Part shown: piece after piece, positions 41,255-52,500 of the stretch
Layout: each line of letters starts with the position of its first letter
Numbering within the stretch: the stretch's first letter is position 1
From: Nomia melanderi
Taxonomy: Eukaryota; Arthropoda; Insecta; Hymenoptera; Halictidae
Length of the DNA: 64,000 bases
NCBI RefSeq assembly: GCF_051020985.1
Contig: NC_135000.1
Coordinates: forward strand, 2,108,001-2,172,000
Reading direction: 5' to 3'
Position numbers and translations under genes: made by a program
The notes under the pieces: generated by a model
Databases searched by the model: none
What the model was told of the DNA's origin: nothing
What the model saw: only the letters and a program-made list of their open reading frames with translations

Positions 41255-42374
41255 CTGCTTAATTTGGTGCTTGATTCGTGATGAGAGTTTTGAAGAATTG
41301 AACGAATGTAAAGAGGTGTTATTCGATTCCTTTTGAATTCGAAGGAAATGTTATTGTTTTGGTAGTAATTGTTATAATTTAGAGCGAATGTAGACGTAGA
41401 ATATGAAGAGAATTTTTCTCGATTTTTAACGAATTGTTCTGGAAAAAGCAGTTGTATCGAAGAAATCGTTGAATAAAGGGTTAACCAGTCAGTTGTGTTC
41501 TGTTTCAAAGGTGTGTACCTAAAGTGTTTATTGTGTATACTGTTTTTTCACCGTGACTTTATATACTTTTCTTTTGTTAATTTTACTCCGTTTGCACCGC
41601 TAAATATCCTACAATTCTCGAAATTTACGTATGCATTTTAATTTGCAATAGAATTTTAATTTTAACAGCAAATGGTAATTCCTTTTTGCACATAATGAAT
41701 ATGCTCATCGTATATAACTAATTGATTAATCCTTGACGCTCGATGATATATTTTATTAGAAATGTTTTTTACTTTTATTATGGAATATAGATAATATTGG
41801 CAATCGACATAAAGAACAACGATGAATTGGCTGCTAAACAACTAACAACAATAACCGACGATTCAATGTATGTATATACAAAGCGTTTCGACAAAGAGCA
41901 AAACAACTGGCGACAGCAACTAAGCCAAGCGATTTATCCAGCGAATAGAGTAGCGTATTTTTGTGCGCTTATAGCGCGTGCAGACATTTCAATTGTATCT
42001 TCTCGTTCGGCGAATGAAAATGGAGTGAGATCGAACCATTCATCGTGCGAACACACACGTTATTGTAGGAAAATTCGATTAGTTCCATCTCGCTCTGTCT
42101 TCGATTATTTAAAACAATATACAATGGAATGTGCGGAGTATCACTGAGTCGTCTATGTAACAGTGGAGGAATCAAAATACTCGAACATTATACTAAAAAC
42201 TGAATACAAATTTTTAAATTTTCCTTTCGCAAATAAGAAACGAGAAGTGAAAAATGTAATTTACCATGTTGAATGCGCACTGAATCTTTCCTTTGATTCG
42301 ATTTACCTGTTAATCGACATCTTCTTAAAAATCTTGAAAAATTCGTCATTGAACACTGAAAACATCAAATCGTC
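41255..42374. other. AT-rich DNA, no supported gene
   Basis: A D-like end (TTAACCAGTCAGTTGTGTTC, ~41480) is weak. The 116-codon ORF at 41797-42147 starts mid-sequence and has no recognised domain. Confidence 0.4.
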
Positions 42375-42799
42375 GAGTAACCGATATACGTAATAATAGT
42401 TATGACTCTATTCCAGTTCTTCATCACTGCTTCAGTCAAAACCAATACACTACAGCAGTTTAATACAATTCTTTTCAGAACCCCTTCAGTCTCCATTAAA
42501 AGCTCGAAAAATTCATCATTGGACACTGAAAGCATCAATGTTCCTAGGACCAATACAATAAACTGTACAATAAACGTTCGCAAACCCAAAATTAATAACA
42601 GCTATAACTATATTTCGGTTCTTAACTGTTTCAATCAGAACCATAATTTCCCACTATAGCACTACAACAGTTTAAAACAGCTATTTCCCGAACCTGTTCA
42701 ATCTCCATCAACCACTTAACTGTTTCCGACGAGTATACTCGCCACGAAAGCAAGGTTTCCTGTTATAACGAGTATACTCATCATCGCTTACCTTTCGCA
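42375..42799. repeat. Family I remnants and a D-like end
   Basis: Pieces such as GAACCCCTTCAGTCTCCATT, CAATCTCCATC and AACAGCTATAACTATATTTC resemble repeat I (53479). CAACCACTTAACTGTTTCCG with dyad CGAGTATACTCG (~42733) looks like a D-related terminus with TTAA mutated to TCAA. A second GAGTATACTC lies at ~42768. Confidence 0.45.
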
Positions 42800-43500
42800 A
42801 CGCAGTTTAAGTATTCTCTTTTCAAACAGTTTGCAAAACGTAACCTGAAACAATTCATCATCGGACATCGAAAACATCAATTTTTCCTCGCGACGCGCAT
42901 TAGCGCTCGTTTCCAGCGACGAGTACCAGTGTATTACATCGTCGAGTACACAAGGGACGATCGCTCGCTGCGTTATGTGTATCTGGACGGCGTCGCGTCG
43001 CAGCACGGCAGGGATGCGAGAGGCCGTAGGTGCAATCTTCGCACGCATCGACATGTGTATTTAAATTAGTCGCTCCTACGGTTGGCAGGACTGGCGGCCG
43101 AGTCCCGAGGAGCATCGGGAATCGAGGTGGTACACGTTTACACGTATTCACGGGTACGAGGAGGATCCACACGCACACCGGCCAGCCCGTTTACACGAGC
43201 GCCGAGCAGCAACGTGTAAGCTGCCCGGCCAGCTTGTATTCAAATTAACTCCCCGAGAAGCTGTTAATTAGCGGTCCTATTGCTACAGGCCCTTTCATTA
43301 GCGGCCCTCGCGCTTCGTTATACGCGTAACTCTTAAATATCGCGCGAGCTCGTGCCGGGATTCCGCGAACGGGAAACGGGATTCCAGATTTTTCGGATGG
43401 AGCACCGAGGCGTTGATCCTCGCCGATATGCACGCTGGTAGCTAAGTAAGTTATCCTTGCCATAGGAGTCCGCCGATTTCGACTTCTGCCCGCGACTTGC
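42800..43500. other. GC/CpG-rich island
   Basis: Overlapping ORFs (72-92 codons) on both strands; no support. Confidence 0.55.
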
Positions 43501-44010
43501 AAGGTTATCGAACCCGGATATTCAAAAAATTATGAAACTTTCAGCAGTAAGTCAAGATCAATGCATTGTAATTTTTTGTTTGTGACGAATTTCACTTTGA
43601 AGGAGTGAAACCACCCCTTGAAAGGAATTTGTCTTTTCCGTGGATTATCTTGAGAACGGGACGATATAGCGAACAGAAGCTTAACACTGACCGTATTGGG
43701 ACTCAGTCAAATGACTGGATTTAAAATTCTGTTTGGAGATCTGTTTTCTCTCGTTCTTTTAATTTTATATCAATTCCTATATTGTCCGATTAATTGCTTT
43801 TTCAATTTTCATGCTTCCTTTTGTTTCTGTTTCTGTTTCTGTTGAAAAGTGCCGATACGGTTACTGTTAAACGAAAGACACATTGTTCTTTCACGTTTAT
43901 AAAACTGCAAAATAAAATTTTTCAGAAAGTTAAAATTTTTTAAAATACTTCTACTAGAACCTTTAACGTTGACTTTTTTATTTTGCAATTTGCAGTAGAA
44001 AAATGCTATT
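43501..44010 (+). repeat. Dispersed repeat H, copy 2, carrying a C element
   Basis: See 4270. The H body is continuous if 43685-43870 is removed (CGATATAGCGAACAGAAGC-TTAA-ACGAAAGACACATTGTTC). Confidence 0.7.
43681..43870 (+). mobile_element. C-family TTAA element, nested in H
   Basis: TTAA at 43681-43684 and 43867-43870. TIRs CACTGACCGTATTGGGAC and, reverse complemented, CAGTAACCGTATCGGCAC. Dyad TCAGTCAAATGACTGG at 43703-43718, 19 nt inside. Shorter than other C copies (internal deletion near the right end). Confidence 0.88.
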
Positions 44011-44126
44011 CTAACTGTCAAAAATATAGGTAGTTATTAGTGTATTGATGGTGGCTCCGCGACTAGTTCGCATCTTATTAATATTGAAATATGTGGTTTC
44101 AAAACGATGCCACCGGGAACTAAAAG

Positions 44127-44283
44127 GTTAACTCCTTGTCTTGTAATAACCGAAAAATAACAATTATAGAGAATGGATACACCTGCATAATAACAGTTAT
44201 AACTGAATTTTACAACTAAAATTTATATCATAAATATTTTCAACCCCTAATTCAAACCTATTCGATGCCAGGCTTCAAATTAA
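44127..44283 (+). mobile_element. E-like left end fragment
   Basis: TTAA 44128-44131 then CTCCTTGTCTTGTAATAACC, followed by AACAGTTATAACTG-type family I sequence. Confidence 0.45.
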
Positions 44284-44487
44284 CACTAAAATAACCGAGT
44301 ATTCAAACTAGCTTTCTCTTATTCTTCTGGAGATATTATAAGAGGGTATTTACTGAGATCTTCACTGGCCTATATTTTAATTGGTACATTACCAAATCAG
44401 GTTATTTACTAATTCCTCTGAGAACCGCTAGTATCTTCTGAATTATCGCAAAAGAAGAAATCAAGAATAGATAACTTTGAGTGTTAA
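44280..44487 (-). mobile_element. B2-family TTAA element, dyad end shortened
   Basis: TTAA at 44280-44283 and 44484-44487. TIR CACTAAAATAACCGAGTATT, B2 body, ends GATAACTTTGAGTG. Confidence 0.7.
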
Positions 44488-44890
44488 CACTAAAGCTATC
44501 GAACAGGTCTAAATTACCCATTCTTATGTCATTTTATATTTTCAAAAAAAATTAATGTTTATAAACCTTTCAAATTTTTAAAACATCGATTTTTCATACA
44601 AAAATTCTGAAAAAAATTGCGATAATTTTCTAAGAAGCAGAACAATAGATACTTGGACTAAACCATAAATTGCTTTTTACCCTGCAAACACCTACCAGTA
44701 GGGGTTGAAACTTGACAGAAATAGTTTTCTTCGAAAGAATTATCAAATGATGTGCGTAAATATTCATTTAGCTTGGGAGTATCTTTACCCCCCTTATTCG
44801 GTTATACCATTTAGCAATACTCTTACAATATCTATAGAGCAATTCTAAACAAGTCAACTTAACTATTCTGCAGCTTTAATGTTACCACTT
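44484..44890 (+). mobile_element. B2-like element with a replaced middle
   Basis: Left end CACTAAAGCTATCGAACAGG; right end TCAACTTAACTATTCTGCAG, then CTTTAATG before TTAC (mutated TTAA). About 400 bp, with a central stretch unlike other B2 copies, so probably another insertion. Confidence 0.5.
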
Positions 44891-44956
44891 AGCCAATGTT
44901 ACCAATAACCATAACCTTATCTATTAATTGTAATTAAACTTACCCAATAAATTCAA

Positions 44957-45420
44957 TTAACACTAGAACTACCAGGCGGATCAAAATGAGCAATACCTAA
45001 TTTCTTCTTTTACAATGACTGTAAAGATACAGACGCTTTTTAAAGGAATGATTATAGAAGTTAATAAATTAATAATACCTAAACTGGAATACAAGCCAAT
45101 TGGAGTCTTAACCCATTAAGTCCCATGAAATTTTTTTTTTAATTTTTAGATGAAATTTTGTATTTCGAATAATAAGTGTCCATACTATCTTGGAAAAATA
45201 GTAAAAAAAATCTGACATATACAATATACTATATATAACGTGATCTATAGATAGATCACAAGGAACATACGGTATCAACAATACAACATTCTATAACAAT
45301 GTAGAGTGAGTGATCTATTAATAGATCACTGGGACTTAATGGGTTAATAAATTCACGCTTATAGCCCTTACTGAGAAGTTTTCACAAAACGGTTTAAGTA
45401 TTCGGCAGTTCTAGTGTTAA
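44957..45420 (+). mobile_element. B2-family TTAA element containing a G element
   Basis: TTAA at 44957-44960 and 45417-45420. TIRs CACTAGAACTACCAGGCGG and, reverse complemented, CACTAGAACTGCCGAATAC. G inserted at ATTGGAGTCTTAA. Confidence 0.82.
45108..45347 (-). mobile_element. G-family TTAA element, complete, nested in B2
   Basis: TTAA at 45108-45111 and 45344-45347. Perfect 14-bp TIR CCCATTAAGTCCCA. Perfect 20-nt palindrome GTGATCTATTAATAGATCAC at 45310-45329, 15 nt from the right end; a near-copy, GTGATCTATAGATAGATCAC, at 45240-45259. Very young-looking ends. Confidence 0.9.
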
Positions 45421-45649
45421 AAATCGTGTTTCGCAAAAGCAAGAGAGGTATTCATCGAATTGCAAATATCTCTAATTCAATACTCGTCAAATAATAAAAG
45501 AAAGAAACTCAACAATACAAATGGCAATTCGTTCCTAAGGAAAAACCAAGAGACCTCCCTATTCGATTGGTTAAGCGTTAAGCTACTTCCCTTACAAGAG
45601 CCACCAACACGAAACCCAGCAATCCTCTAACTCCCATCATCGAACGTAC
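45421..45649. other. AT-rich unique DNA
   Basis: Nothing recognised. Confidence 0.35.
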
Positions 45650-46128
45650 AAACACACACCCCATCCAGTGGCACGCCTAGATTTCTCCATCGGATTTCCG
45701 TCGACCAACGTCGAGGAGCCAATCCCTCCTCCCCATTTTTACTTTGTCTTACGCTCGATCTTAAATAGTCCTCCCGAGCAGGCGAACAGATGTCCCGGAG
45801 GCAATAAAGACGTTAACCGGCAACAAGTGCCAATCCCGCCGGTAGAATTTTGATCGAATCCGGCCGATATTCGCGTACAATGTCGGGCCGCGGTCTATCG
45901 CGATCCATCGTCGCAATATCGCGAGTCGTCCCGTCCCGCAAGCGTACCTAACCTCACCGTCCCGTCCCGCAGCCGTACCTAACCTCACCGTCCCGTGCCG
46001 TCGTGTTTCGACGTGCGCGAAACGCGTGTATGCAAATGCCAGTTAAAGTCGCAGCCTGTTCGGTTAGCAGATACGACGCCTCGATTATTTCTCCCCTTCG
46101 CGACAGGCTTCCTCGGCGACACTTCTCT

Positions 46129-46159
<31 letters not shown>

Positions 46160-46560
46160 GCTCTCTCTTTCTCTCTCTCACTCTCTCTCGTGCACACACC
46201 CTCTGTTCACCGTCTCGTTCACTCTCAGTCGGTTGAGTTAAGGCCGGCCCGATATATCGAGCTATCCGAATTAAACGGGTGTGTCGAGAAACACAGCTGC
46301 CGCGACGCGATCGGATAAGCGGCTTAATTCCGCCGTCGAGACACCTTTTCCCAACGGCGCGCGTCGTCGCCGGGTCCCGAGTGCATTAACGATCCCGCCG
46401 AAAAATTCGACGGAGAGGTCGGCCGGGGGTATGCGTTGCGTTTCGCTCGGAATCGAGTTGACAGGTTGACCGGTGGACGAATTTCGAGCGATTTATGGGT
46501 GAGTGGATCTGAATAACTATGCGAATCGTTGTTTTCGGGTTGTCGGGAGGAATTTTTGTG
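45650..46560. other. GC/CpG-rich island with a CT tract
   Basis: (CT)n-rich tract at about 46124-46190. A local CGTCCCGTCCCGC / TACCTAACCTCACCGTCCCG direct repeat near 45938-45995. ORFs read the CT tract and are not genes. Confidence 0.65.
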
Positions 46561-46589
46561 AGACGATGCTTTGGGGTGACTGGATGTGT

Positions 46590-46945
46590 AACTGCTGGTG
46601 TAATTGGTAATGCTAATAGTTAGTGATGATTGATATTGTTGATGATATTTTGATATTGGTGTTTTCTACTATTTATTGTTACGTGGTGGTGGTATTATTC
46701 GGTTGGTAGTGTTTATTGGGATTAATTAAATACTGATATTACAATTGTTAATATATATGGTTAATGGTAACTAATGTTATTCATAATGTTTTGATATTGG
46801 TAGTTTTTGCTGTTTATTACTACTATTATTATTACTATATTGTTACTGTTTATTACTACTATTTAAATACTAATATTACAATTATTTGCTAATACTTAGA
46901 ATTAATGATCATTAATATCATTGATAACGTTCAGAACTCGGAAAT
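46590..46945. repeat. Degenerate TA/TG-rich tandem DNA
   Basis: GATATTGGTAGTTTTTGCTG / TTTATTACTACTATT / AAATACTAATATTACAATT blocks recur two to three times. Confidence 0.55.
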
Positions 46946-47604
46946 AGGAATTAGACCACCAGTATTCTGAACCACACAAACCTATTATGCACTGGTAAAA
47001 CGTTTTCTGTGTATGTGCAAGTATTCTAACTATTTAGGTTATGCATAGTTAGTTAACATGTCCTTACGCACTTATTTTTCGATAGCATATTCTTTAGTCA
47101 TTTCCACCACCATGTCAATCAACGTGTTAACACTGTAATATAATATTATAGTATTTAGAGATTGCTGTAGTATACTCAGGTTGCAAGTATTTTGTCACTA
47201 GTCGATGTAAAATACAAAAAAAAACAGTTGATGTATTTGAAACTTATGGAATTTGGGTCTAATAGACATTGATGACAATTCATACAAATAGCACATATTT
47301 CTTTTTCACACAAAGAAGTTATGTTCATTGTTTGCCTGAATTATTTTCCCCCGTTGCATTTAATACTGAAGTAAAGTATATAACTAATGTCCTGTTAATT
47401 GTTTTAATACAATTAAGATCTATGTACTATAACTTCAACTCTGCTGCATTCTTCTAGACCTTTTACCCCAATCCCTCATTTTCTTACCGCCATTTCTCTT
47501 GGTCAGTCATTTCCGAGTTAACCGTATTCTCATTTCATCCAGGATAATTTAAATATCAGAATATTATAAAAAAACTTGTTACCCGTCCATATGTTCCTAT
47601 ATAT
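46946..47604. other. AT-rich DNA with an F-like end at 47110-47130
   Basis: CATGTCAATCAACGTG then TTAA (47127-47130) resembles an F right end, but no left partner is clear. The rest is unique. Confidence 0.4.
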
Positions 47605-47816
47605 TTAACCCTTTACTCCCGACAGATGAGTGACAGTCACCACATGGTTTCACGCAGCAAAATTACGAAGTTTGATATTCAACATGAAATTTTACATAAT
47701 GCATTAATAAGCAAAATATTAAAATATAATAACTCTGCTCCTCAATTCATGTATCATTTCTCTTATAATTATCTATATTTCATTTGAAATAATTAAATAT
47801 TTATTAAAAGGATTAA
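47605..47816 (+). mobile_element. A1-family TTAA element, right end degraded
   Basis: TTAA at 47605-47608 and 47813-47816. Left TIR CCCTTTACTCCCGAC; A1 body TGATATTCAACATGAAATTT. The right end keeps only CCTTT of the TIR. Confidence 0.65.
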
Positions 47817-47953
47817 TAACATTTCAAACTTATAGATATATCAATAAGCTCCGCAAAGTTAACGCTAGCACTACCATGTAGATAAATACAGACTATTTAT
47901 AATTTGGCTCCTGGAATGTTCCAAAAAAACCCTAGTCTTATAATGTTTTATAG

Positions 47954-48201
47954 TTAACACTTAGCCAACCGAATGGGGAGATCTCCCACTTTTCCCTTAG
48001 CAACGTATTGCCTTTTATTTTGTTTCTTTTCTCCTTGTTACTCAGTGAGCTTTCAGCTGGGAACATTTGCAAGTCATTAAGTACTTTTTTTGCTTTTACG
48101 AAGTACAACTGTTACTGAAATCTGTTGATTGAGGCCAATTAAAGTTAATAAGAAAGGTTATAGTTATATGGTTTCTTTTCAGGCGGTTGCCTATGTATTA
48201 A
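47954..48201 (+). mobile_element. R-family TTAA element, complete
   Basis: TTAA at 47954-47957 and 48198-48201. TIRs CACTTAGCCAACCGAA and, reverse complemented, TACATAGGCAACCGCC. Perfect 12-nt palindrome GGGAGATCTCCC at 47976-47987, 19 nt inside. 248 bp. Only copy seen. Confidence 0.75.
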
Positions 48202-48433
48202 AATATAATAATCGTAACACAAACCCTCACTTGGAATCATTAAACTACTAAACAGCATGGAAACTATAATTCCACGTTAAAAGATATTGTCGAAATCGAC
48301 TTATATATGAAAAAGAGCTATGGTCAAATTTAGCAGTCAATCTAAATTAGGCTACTGTCCCCTAAGACTTCACAATTTTGCTATATTAAATCAAGTGGTC
48401 ACTGAGAGTCCCTCGAGTGCAAAGGGTTACGGC
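48202..48433 (-). mobile_element. AT-rich DNA ending in an A1 dyad end
   Basis: 48360-48428 matches A1 in inverse orientation: ACAATTTTGCTATATTAAAT, AGTGGTCACTGAGAGTCCCT (dyad GTCACTGAGAGTCCC region) and CGAGTGCAAAGGG, then TTAC. Confidence 0.55.
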
Positions 48434-49635
48434 CAGGGGTTGAAAACAGTTAAGGCATCGGTTCTAGTTCTTGAAACAGTTATAGACAACCGAAATAGAA
48501 TCAACTATTATTGGGTGTATTGGTTCTAAACTACATCGGTTTCGGTTCCGGTTCTTCGATATAATGTCGGTTCCTTATCGGTTCTATAACTGTTATTTTA
48601 AGGAAAATAACAGCTATGGTAATTTCGAGTAAGATGGCTCCATCTCATTCACATTATCAAATATCTATATTTCCGATTGTTTTCAGTATTATACTGAATC
48701 TATGAGGTCTATTTAACTATTCTTCTTATATACGTTCGCTTTCGTAAATATACATTAACTATTCTCTTTGTTAAATACTAACACGTTCAATGGTGAACGA
48801 TTTCACGGAGCAAAATATACGAAGCGGGGAAAAATATAATATCAAAGTGTTCGATTGCATCGAATTATTGTTGCACGGTCATCTTGCTAAATATCACCGT
48901 TTTAGGTTGCATTATTTCTAATATGAAAAAGTTTCTAAATAATTGTCGTTTAATTGAGTGAATTATAGTAATTTGCCTTGGTTGGTCACCGGTGATCACG
49001 GTATTCCACGTGTTAATAATACTGATATAATAGATCTTTCAAAAAAGTGAGCTCTCTCCAAATTACCTTAAGGAATCAATATAGAACCGATACAACATCG
49101 ATATTAACCCAAAACCTACATCCCTATCTAACAACAATGACAACTTCATTTCGTGGCGCAAGGAGCATCAGCAAGCTCCTCAGCGTCATCCTGAACATCT
49201 CTACGCAACCGCATCTACCCTAATTCACTAGACTCGACACCATTGAACTGTAACATATTCGACCGTTTCAAATCGCCCCGAACTACGTAACCCACTATAG
49301 TTAACATATCACCACAGTGACTATTATGTCAATTACAATTTATATTAAACAAGCTGTTCAACATCGCGTCTGACTTCGACGACAGACTTCATTAAATTGA
49401 AGAATCGTTACTGACAACGAGCGCTCAATTTATAAAATTGACAATCGATTCAAATGTGGTAAACTACACGACTCTACAGACTACCAGCATCTTTTCATCG
49501 AAGTTCCTAACCTAGTTGCCGACGCGACGCTAAATTCCCGTACAAAAGAAACCTTCATCCCAGTCCTCCATAACCGTTTCACTCGGAACCGATGCACACC
49601 AGCTTCAGTTATTTTCGGAACCCTTCCAATCCCTG
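48434..49635. mobile_element. Family I composite with CAGGG termini
   Basis: Starts CAGGGGTTGAAAACAGTTA and ends CCTTCCAATCCCTG (reverse complement CAGGGATTGGAAGG). Dense GGTTCT/AGAACC and ATAACTGTT/AACAGTTAT motifs at 48440-48620; an F2 is nested at 48778. CAGGG ends recall hAT elements, but no 8-bp target duplication is visible, which argues against that. Confidence 0.4.
48778..49016 (-). mobile_element. F2-family TTAA element
   Basis: Left flank CTAA (mutated TTAA), TIR CACGTTCAATGGTGAAC; right end, reverse complemented, CACGTGGAATACCGTGA; TTAA 49013-49016. Dyad GGTCACCGGTGATC at 48984-48997, 16 nt from the right end. Confidence 0.8.
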
Positions 49636-49669
49636 AACAACAACAACACGGCCGCCATTCACATTCGCG

Positions 49670-50127
49670 AAATATTCGTTTCTCCGTTTCGTCTCGGACC
49701 CGTCACACGGGAGGAGAAGAGGCCACCGCCATATTGGTGGCGGGAGGAGTCACGCCTATGATCTTCGTGGCGACGCGCGGCACGACGAATCAAAGTTAAA
49801 TCCTCCAAGTAACAACCCCGTCAACAGAGGGTAGATGCTGTCTGTAGCCACGGAGATGCGATCAATATTACGCTTCTCTCTCTCTCTCCCTCCCTCCCCC
49901 ACCCTCTCTCGGCAACCGTGTGTCCGACCCATCCTCCGAAGCAGACCGATCGCCCCTCTCTCCTTTTCACCCTCGCGATGGTCCCTCTTTCCTTCCCGTA
50001 CCCCGTCCCCGTTCCCGTTCCCGTTCCCTCTCGCCGATTATTCCGCTTCCTCCTCCTGGACCGAACCACTGCCGCCGCGCCGTCTCTCTCCGCCGCGGTC
50101 CCCGCGATGGCACTACGCGGCAGCGAT
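49670..50127. other. GC-rich, pyrimidine-rich island
   Basis: CT/CCCT-rich tract at 49873-49910 and a CCCGTT hexamer repeat at about 50002-50028. Four overlapping ORFs (87-127 codons) are readings of these tracts. Confidence 0.65.
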
Positions 50128-50980
50128 GGCCTCGACACGCGTGCCGGAAACGCGATCCGAGACAGAGGTCGTTGGAAGAGTAAGGATGATTCAGGTGTTT
50201 ATTTGTTTGGTGAATTGACTCGGGGAAATGGAAAATAATAAGTTGGGAAAGAGAATTGTAATCGTGTCAGTTGTTTTTGAAAATTTATCTTTAATAATTG
50301 GCCCAGACAGGTGCGATGGAAACGCGATCCGAGACAGAGTTCGTTGGAAGAGTAAGGATCATTGAGGTATTTACTTGTTAGCTGAATTGGTTGACTCGGG
50401 GAAACGGAAAATGATGAGTGGGAAACAAGATTGTAACTGTGTAAATTGATTTTGCAGACTCATCTTTAATAAATGAATAACGCCCAGATAACTGCGATGA
50501 AAAAGTGACCCGAGATAGAGGTCACTAGAAAAGTAAGGACGATTGAAGCACTTGTTAGGTAAATTGATCGAGTCTATGAAATATGAAGTAGAGAAAGGTG
50601 ATGGGATGGTATTGGTTGATTTTGAAAATTGATCTTTAATAAATGAATATATGGTCCAGACAAGTGCGATGGAAAAGTGACCCGAGACAAATGTCGTTGG
50701 AAGAGCAAGGATAGTTGGGTCACTCGTTAGCTAACTTGGATGGCCTCATGAAACAAGGAGTAGAGGAAAGTGATGAGATTGTAGAGATTGATTTTCAATT
50801 TTTTTTTTAATAAATAAATGGCCTCGATACGCGCATCAGAAACGCGATCCGAGACAGGGGTCGTTGAAGGAGTAAGGATAATTGAGTCACTCGTTAGGTA
50901 AATTGGATTGCCCCGTAAAACAAAAAGTAGAGAAAAGTGATGCAATTGAATAGATTGATTTTAAAATTTTTCCTTTCAAC
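50128..50980. repeat. Tandem array, ~172 bp unit, five copies
   Basis: Units start GGCCYVGACASGTGCGATGG near 50128, 50300, 50481, 50653 and 50820 (spacings 172, 181, 172, 167). Shared: AACGCGATCCGAGACAGAGG, TCGTTGGAAGAGTAAGGA, GAAAATTTATCTTTAATAA. The first unit starts inside the CpG-rich island. Confidence 0.9.
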
Positions 50981-51224
50981 TCTGACTACCACGTCAGATC
51001 ACATCACAAATTATTTATCTTTGGTGACGTATTGGACATTTGAAGGTCTACCAGTCGAAAATCTTCATTCACCAAAATTCATGTTTCTTAGTTAACTTCT
51101 CCATCGAATTCATTTGCTTGGTAGTTTTTAAAATCTAAAGTGACTAAAATGTTTATATTCAGTATTACATTAGAGGAATTGATATTTCCATTTAAATGAT
51201 GCTCTATAATGAATACAACATGTT
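50981..51224. other. AT-rich spacer between arrays
   Basis: Possible very old units of the next array; nothing firm. Confidence 0.35.
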
Positions 51225-51990
51225 ACAGTTCGAACATTAAACCTCGGATTTTTCCATTCAAAAGCTCTCTACCATCGCATTCACGAGTTATTTCCTTCAA
51301 ATTCTCCAAAATCTGCAATTAGAAAACCATTCACATACAATAATACTCAAAACATTAATATTTCCTCTTAAAAAATGCAATCAAACCAATGCAATACGTT
51401 ACATTTCGCACATTAAACCGTAGTTCTCTCAATTCAAATGCTCCCAATCAAATTTACGAGTTACTTTCTCAGAATCCTTCAAAATCTAAAATTAAATGGA
51501 AATATCGATTTTTTAAGTAATCTTAAATATGAACACTTTTGTAATTTTTTTATTTTGGTGAACTCCGAATCAATTACTAGCTAGAGCGTTACACTTTGTA
51601 CATAAAACCGTAGTCCGCTCAATTCAAAAGCTCCCGATCGAACTCACGAGGGATCACTGAAAAGCACAAAGATTTAAACTGAAATGAAAATATCAATTTT
51701 CTTAGTTTATTCTGAATGTAAAGAAATTTGTAATTTCTGATTTTGGCGGATTCCAAGTAAATTATTGGTGAATTCGATCGGAAAGAAGGTTTACACTTCG
51801 CACATAACCATAGTTCTCCCAATTCAAAAGCTCCCAAACCAAAAGTTAACTGGAAATATCAAATTTTTAACTAATCCTAAACACGAACACTTTCGTAATG
51901 TTTTATTTTCTCAGATCCTCACATTAAACCGTAGTTCTCCCAATTCAGAAGCTTCCGATCGAATTCGCGAGGCATTTGCTCGGAAGCATC
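51225..51990. repeat. Degenerate tandem array, ~120-200 bp spacing
   Basis: ACATTAAACCGTAGTTCTCC plus CAATTCAAAAGCTCCCGATC (then GAATTCACGAG) at about 51235, 51409, 51599, 51801 and 51920. The last unit enters the next island. Confidence 0.78.
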
Positions 51991-52500
51991 CCGCGGGCAC
52001 GGCCATCGCTACTTCCCAGTCCCCGTTCCCCTCTCCTCCGTCTTGATCGCGTCCCGTTTTCCCTTTTCCACCCTGTTCCCGCTTTCTCTCTCTCTCTCTC
52101 TCTCTCCCTCACTCTCTCTCCCTCCCTCTTCCATCTCGAGCCACCACCTGTGACGTCACTATCGTGGGACGCCATCTTGCCATCAGACAACCAAGGCCCT
52201 CCGTTATCGTTCCTCTATATAGCCGCGCCCCGACTGGCTTTTCCAACCCTCTCCCGGCCAGGAATCCGTCGAGGATTCCCTGCTAGGATATCCTTGTCCT
52301 CGTTTCCCCCGGCAAAGGGTTCTCTGTTCCGAGCAGCGTCGGTCGGGCACGCAAATTAACGAGATTACTCCGGGGTTTCGAGGCTGCCGCTTTCCTCTCT
52401 CTCTCCTCGTTCTCTCGGAATCATCGACTCCGCCGTTCTGTCAAGCGAAATGCAACCTCGTCGGCGAATAGTATTCCTTGCTGTTTTTGTCACGTTGCCA
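51991..52500. other. GC-rich island with a CT tract
   Basis: CT-rich tract at 52083-52131. ORFs on both strands read it as Ser-Leu or Arg-Glu repeats. CCACCTGTGACGTCACTATC (52143-52162) holds a CRE-like palindrome TGACGTCA. Confidence 0.6.

Noticed and set aside
48434..49635. hAT transposon by its CAGGG termini
   Set aside because: No 8-bp target duplication at either copy and no transposase; kept only as repeat family I.
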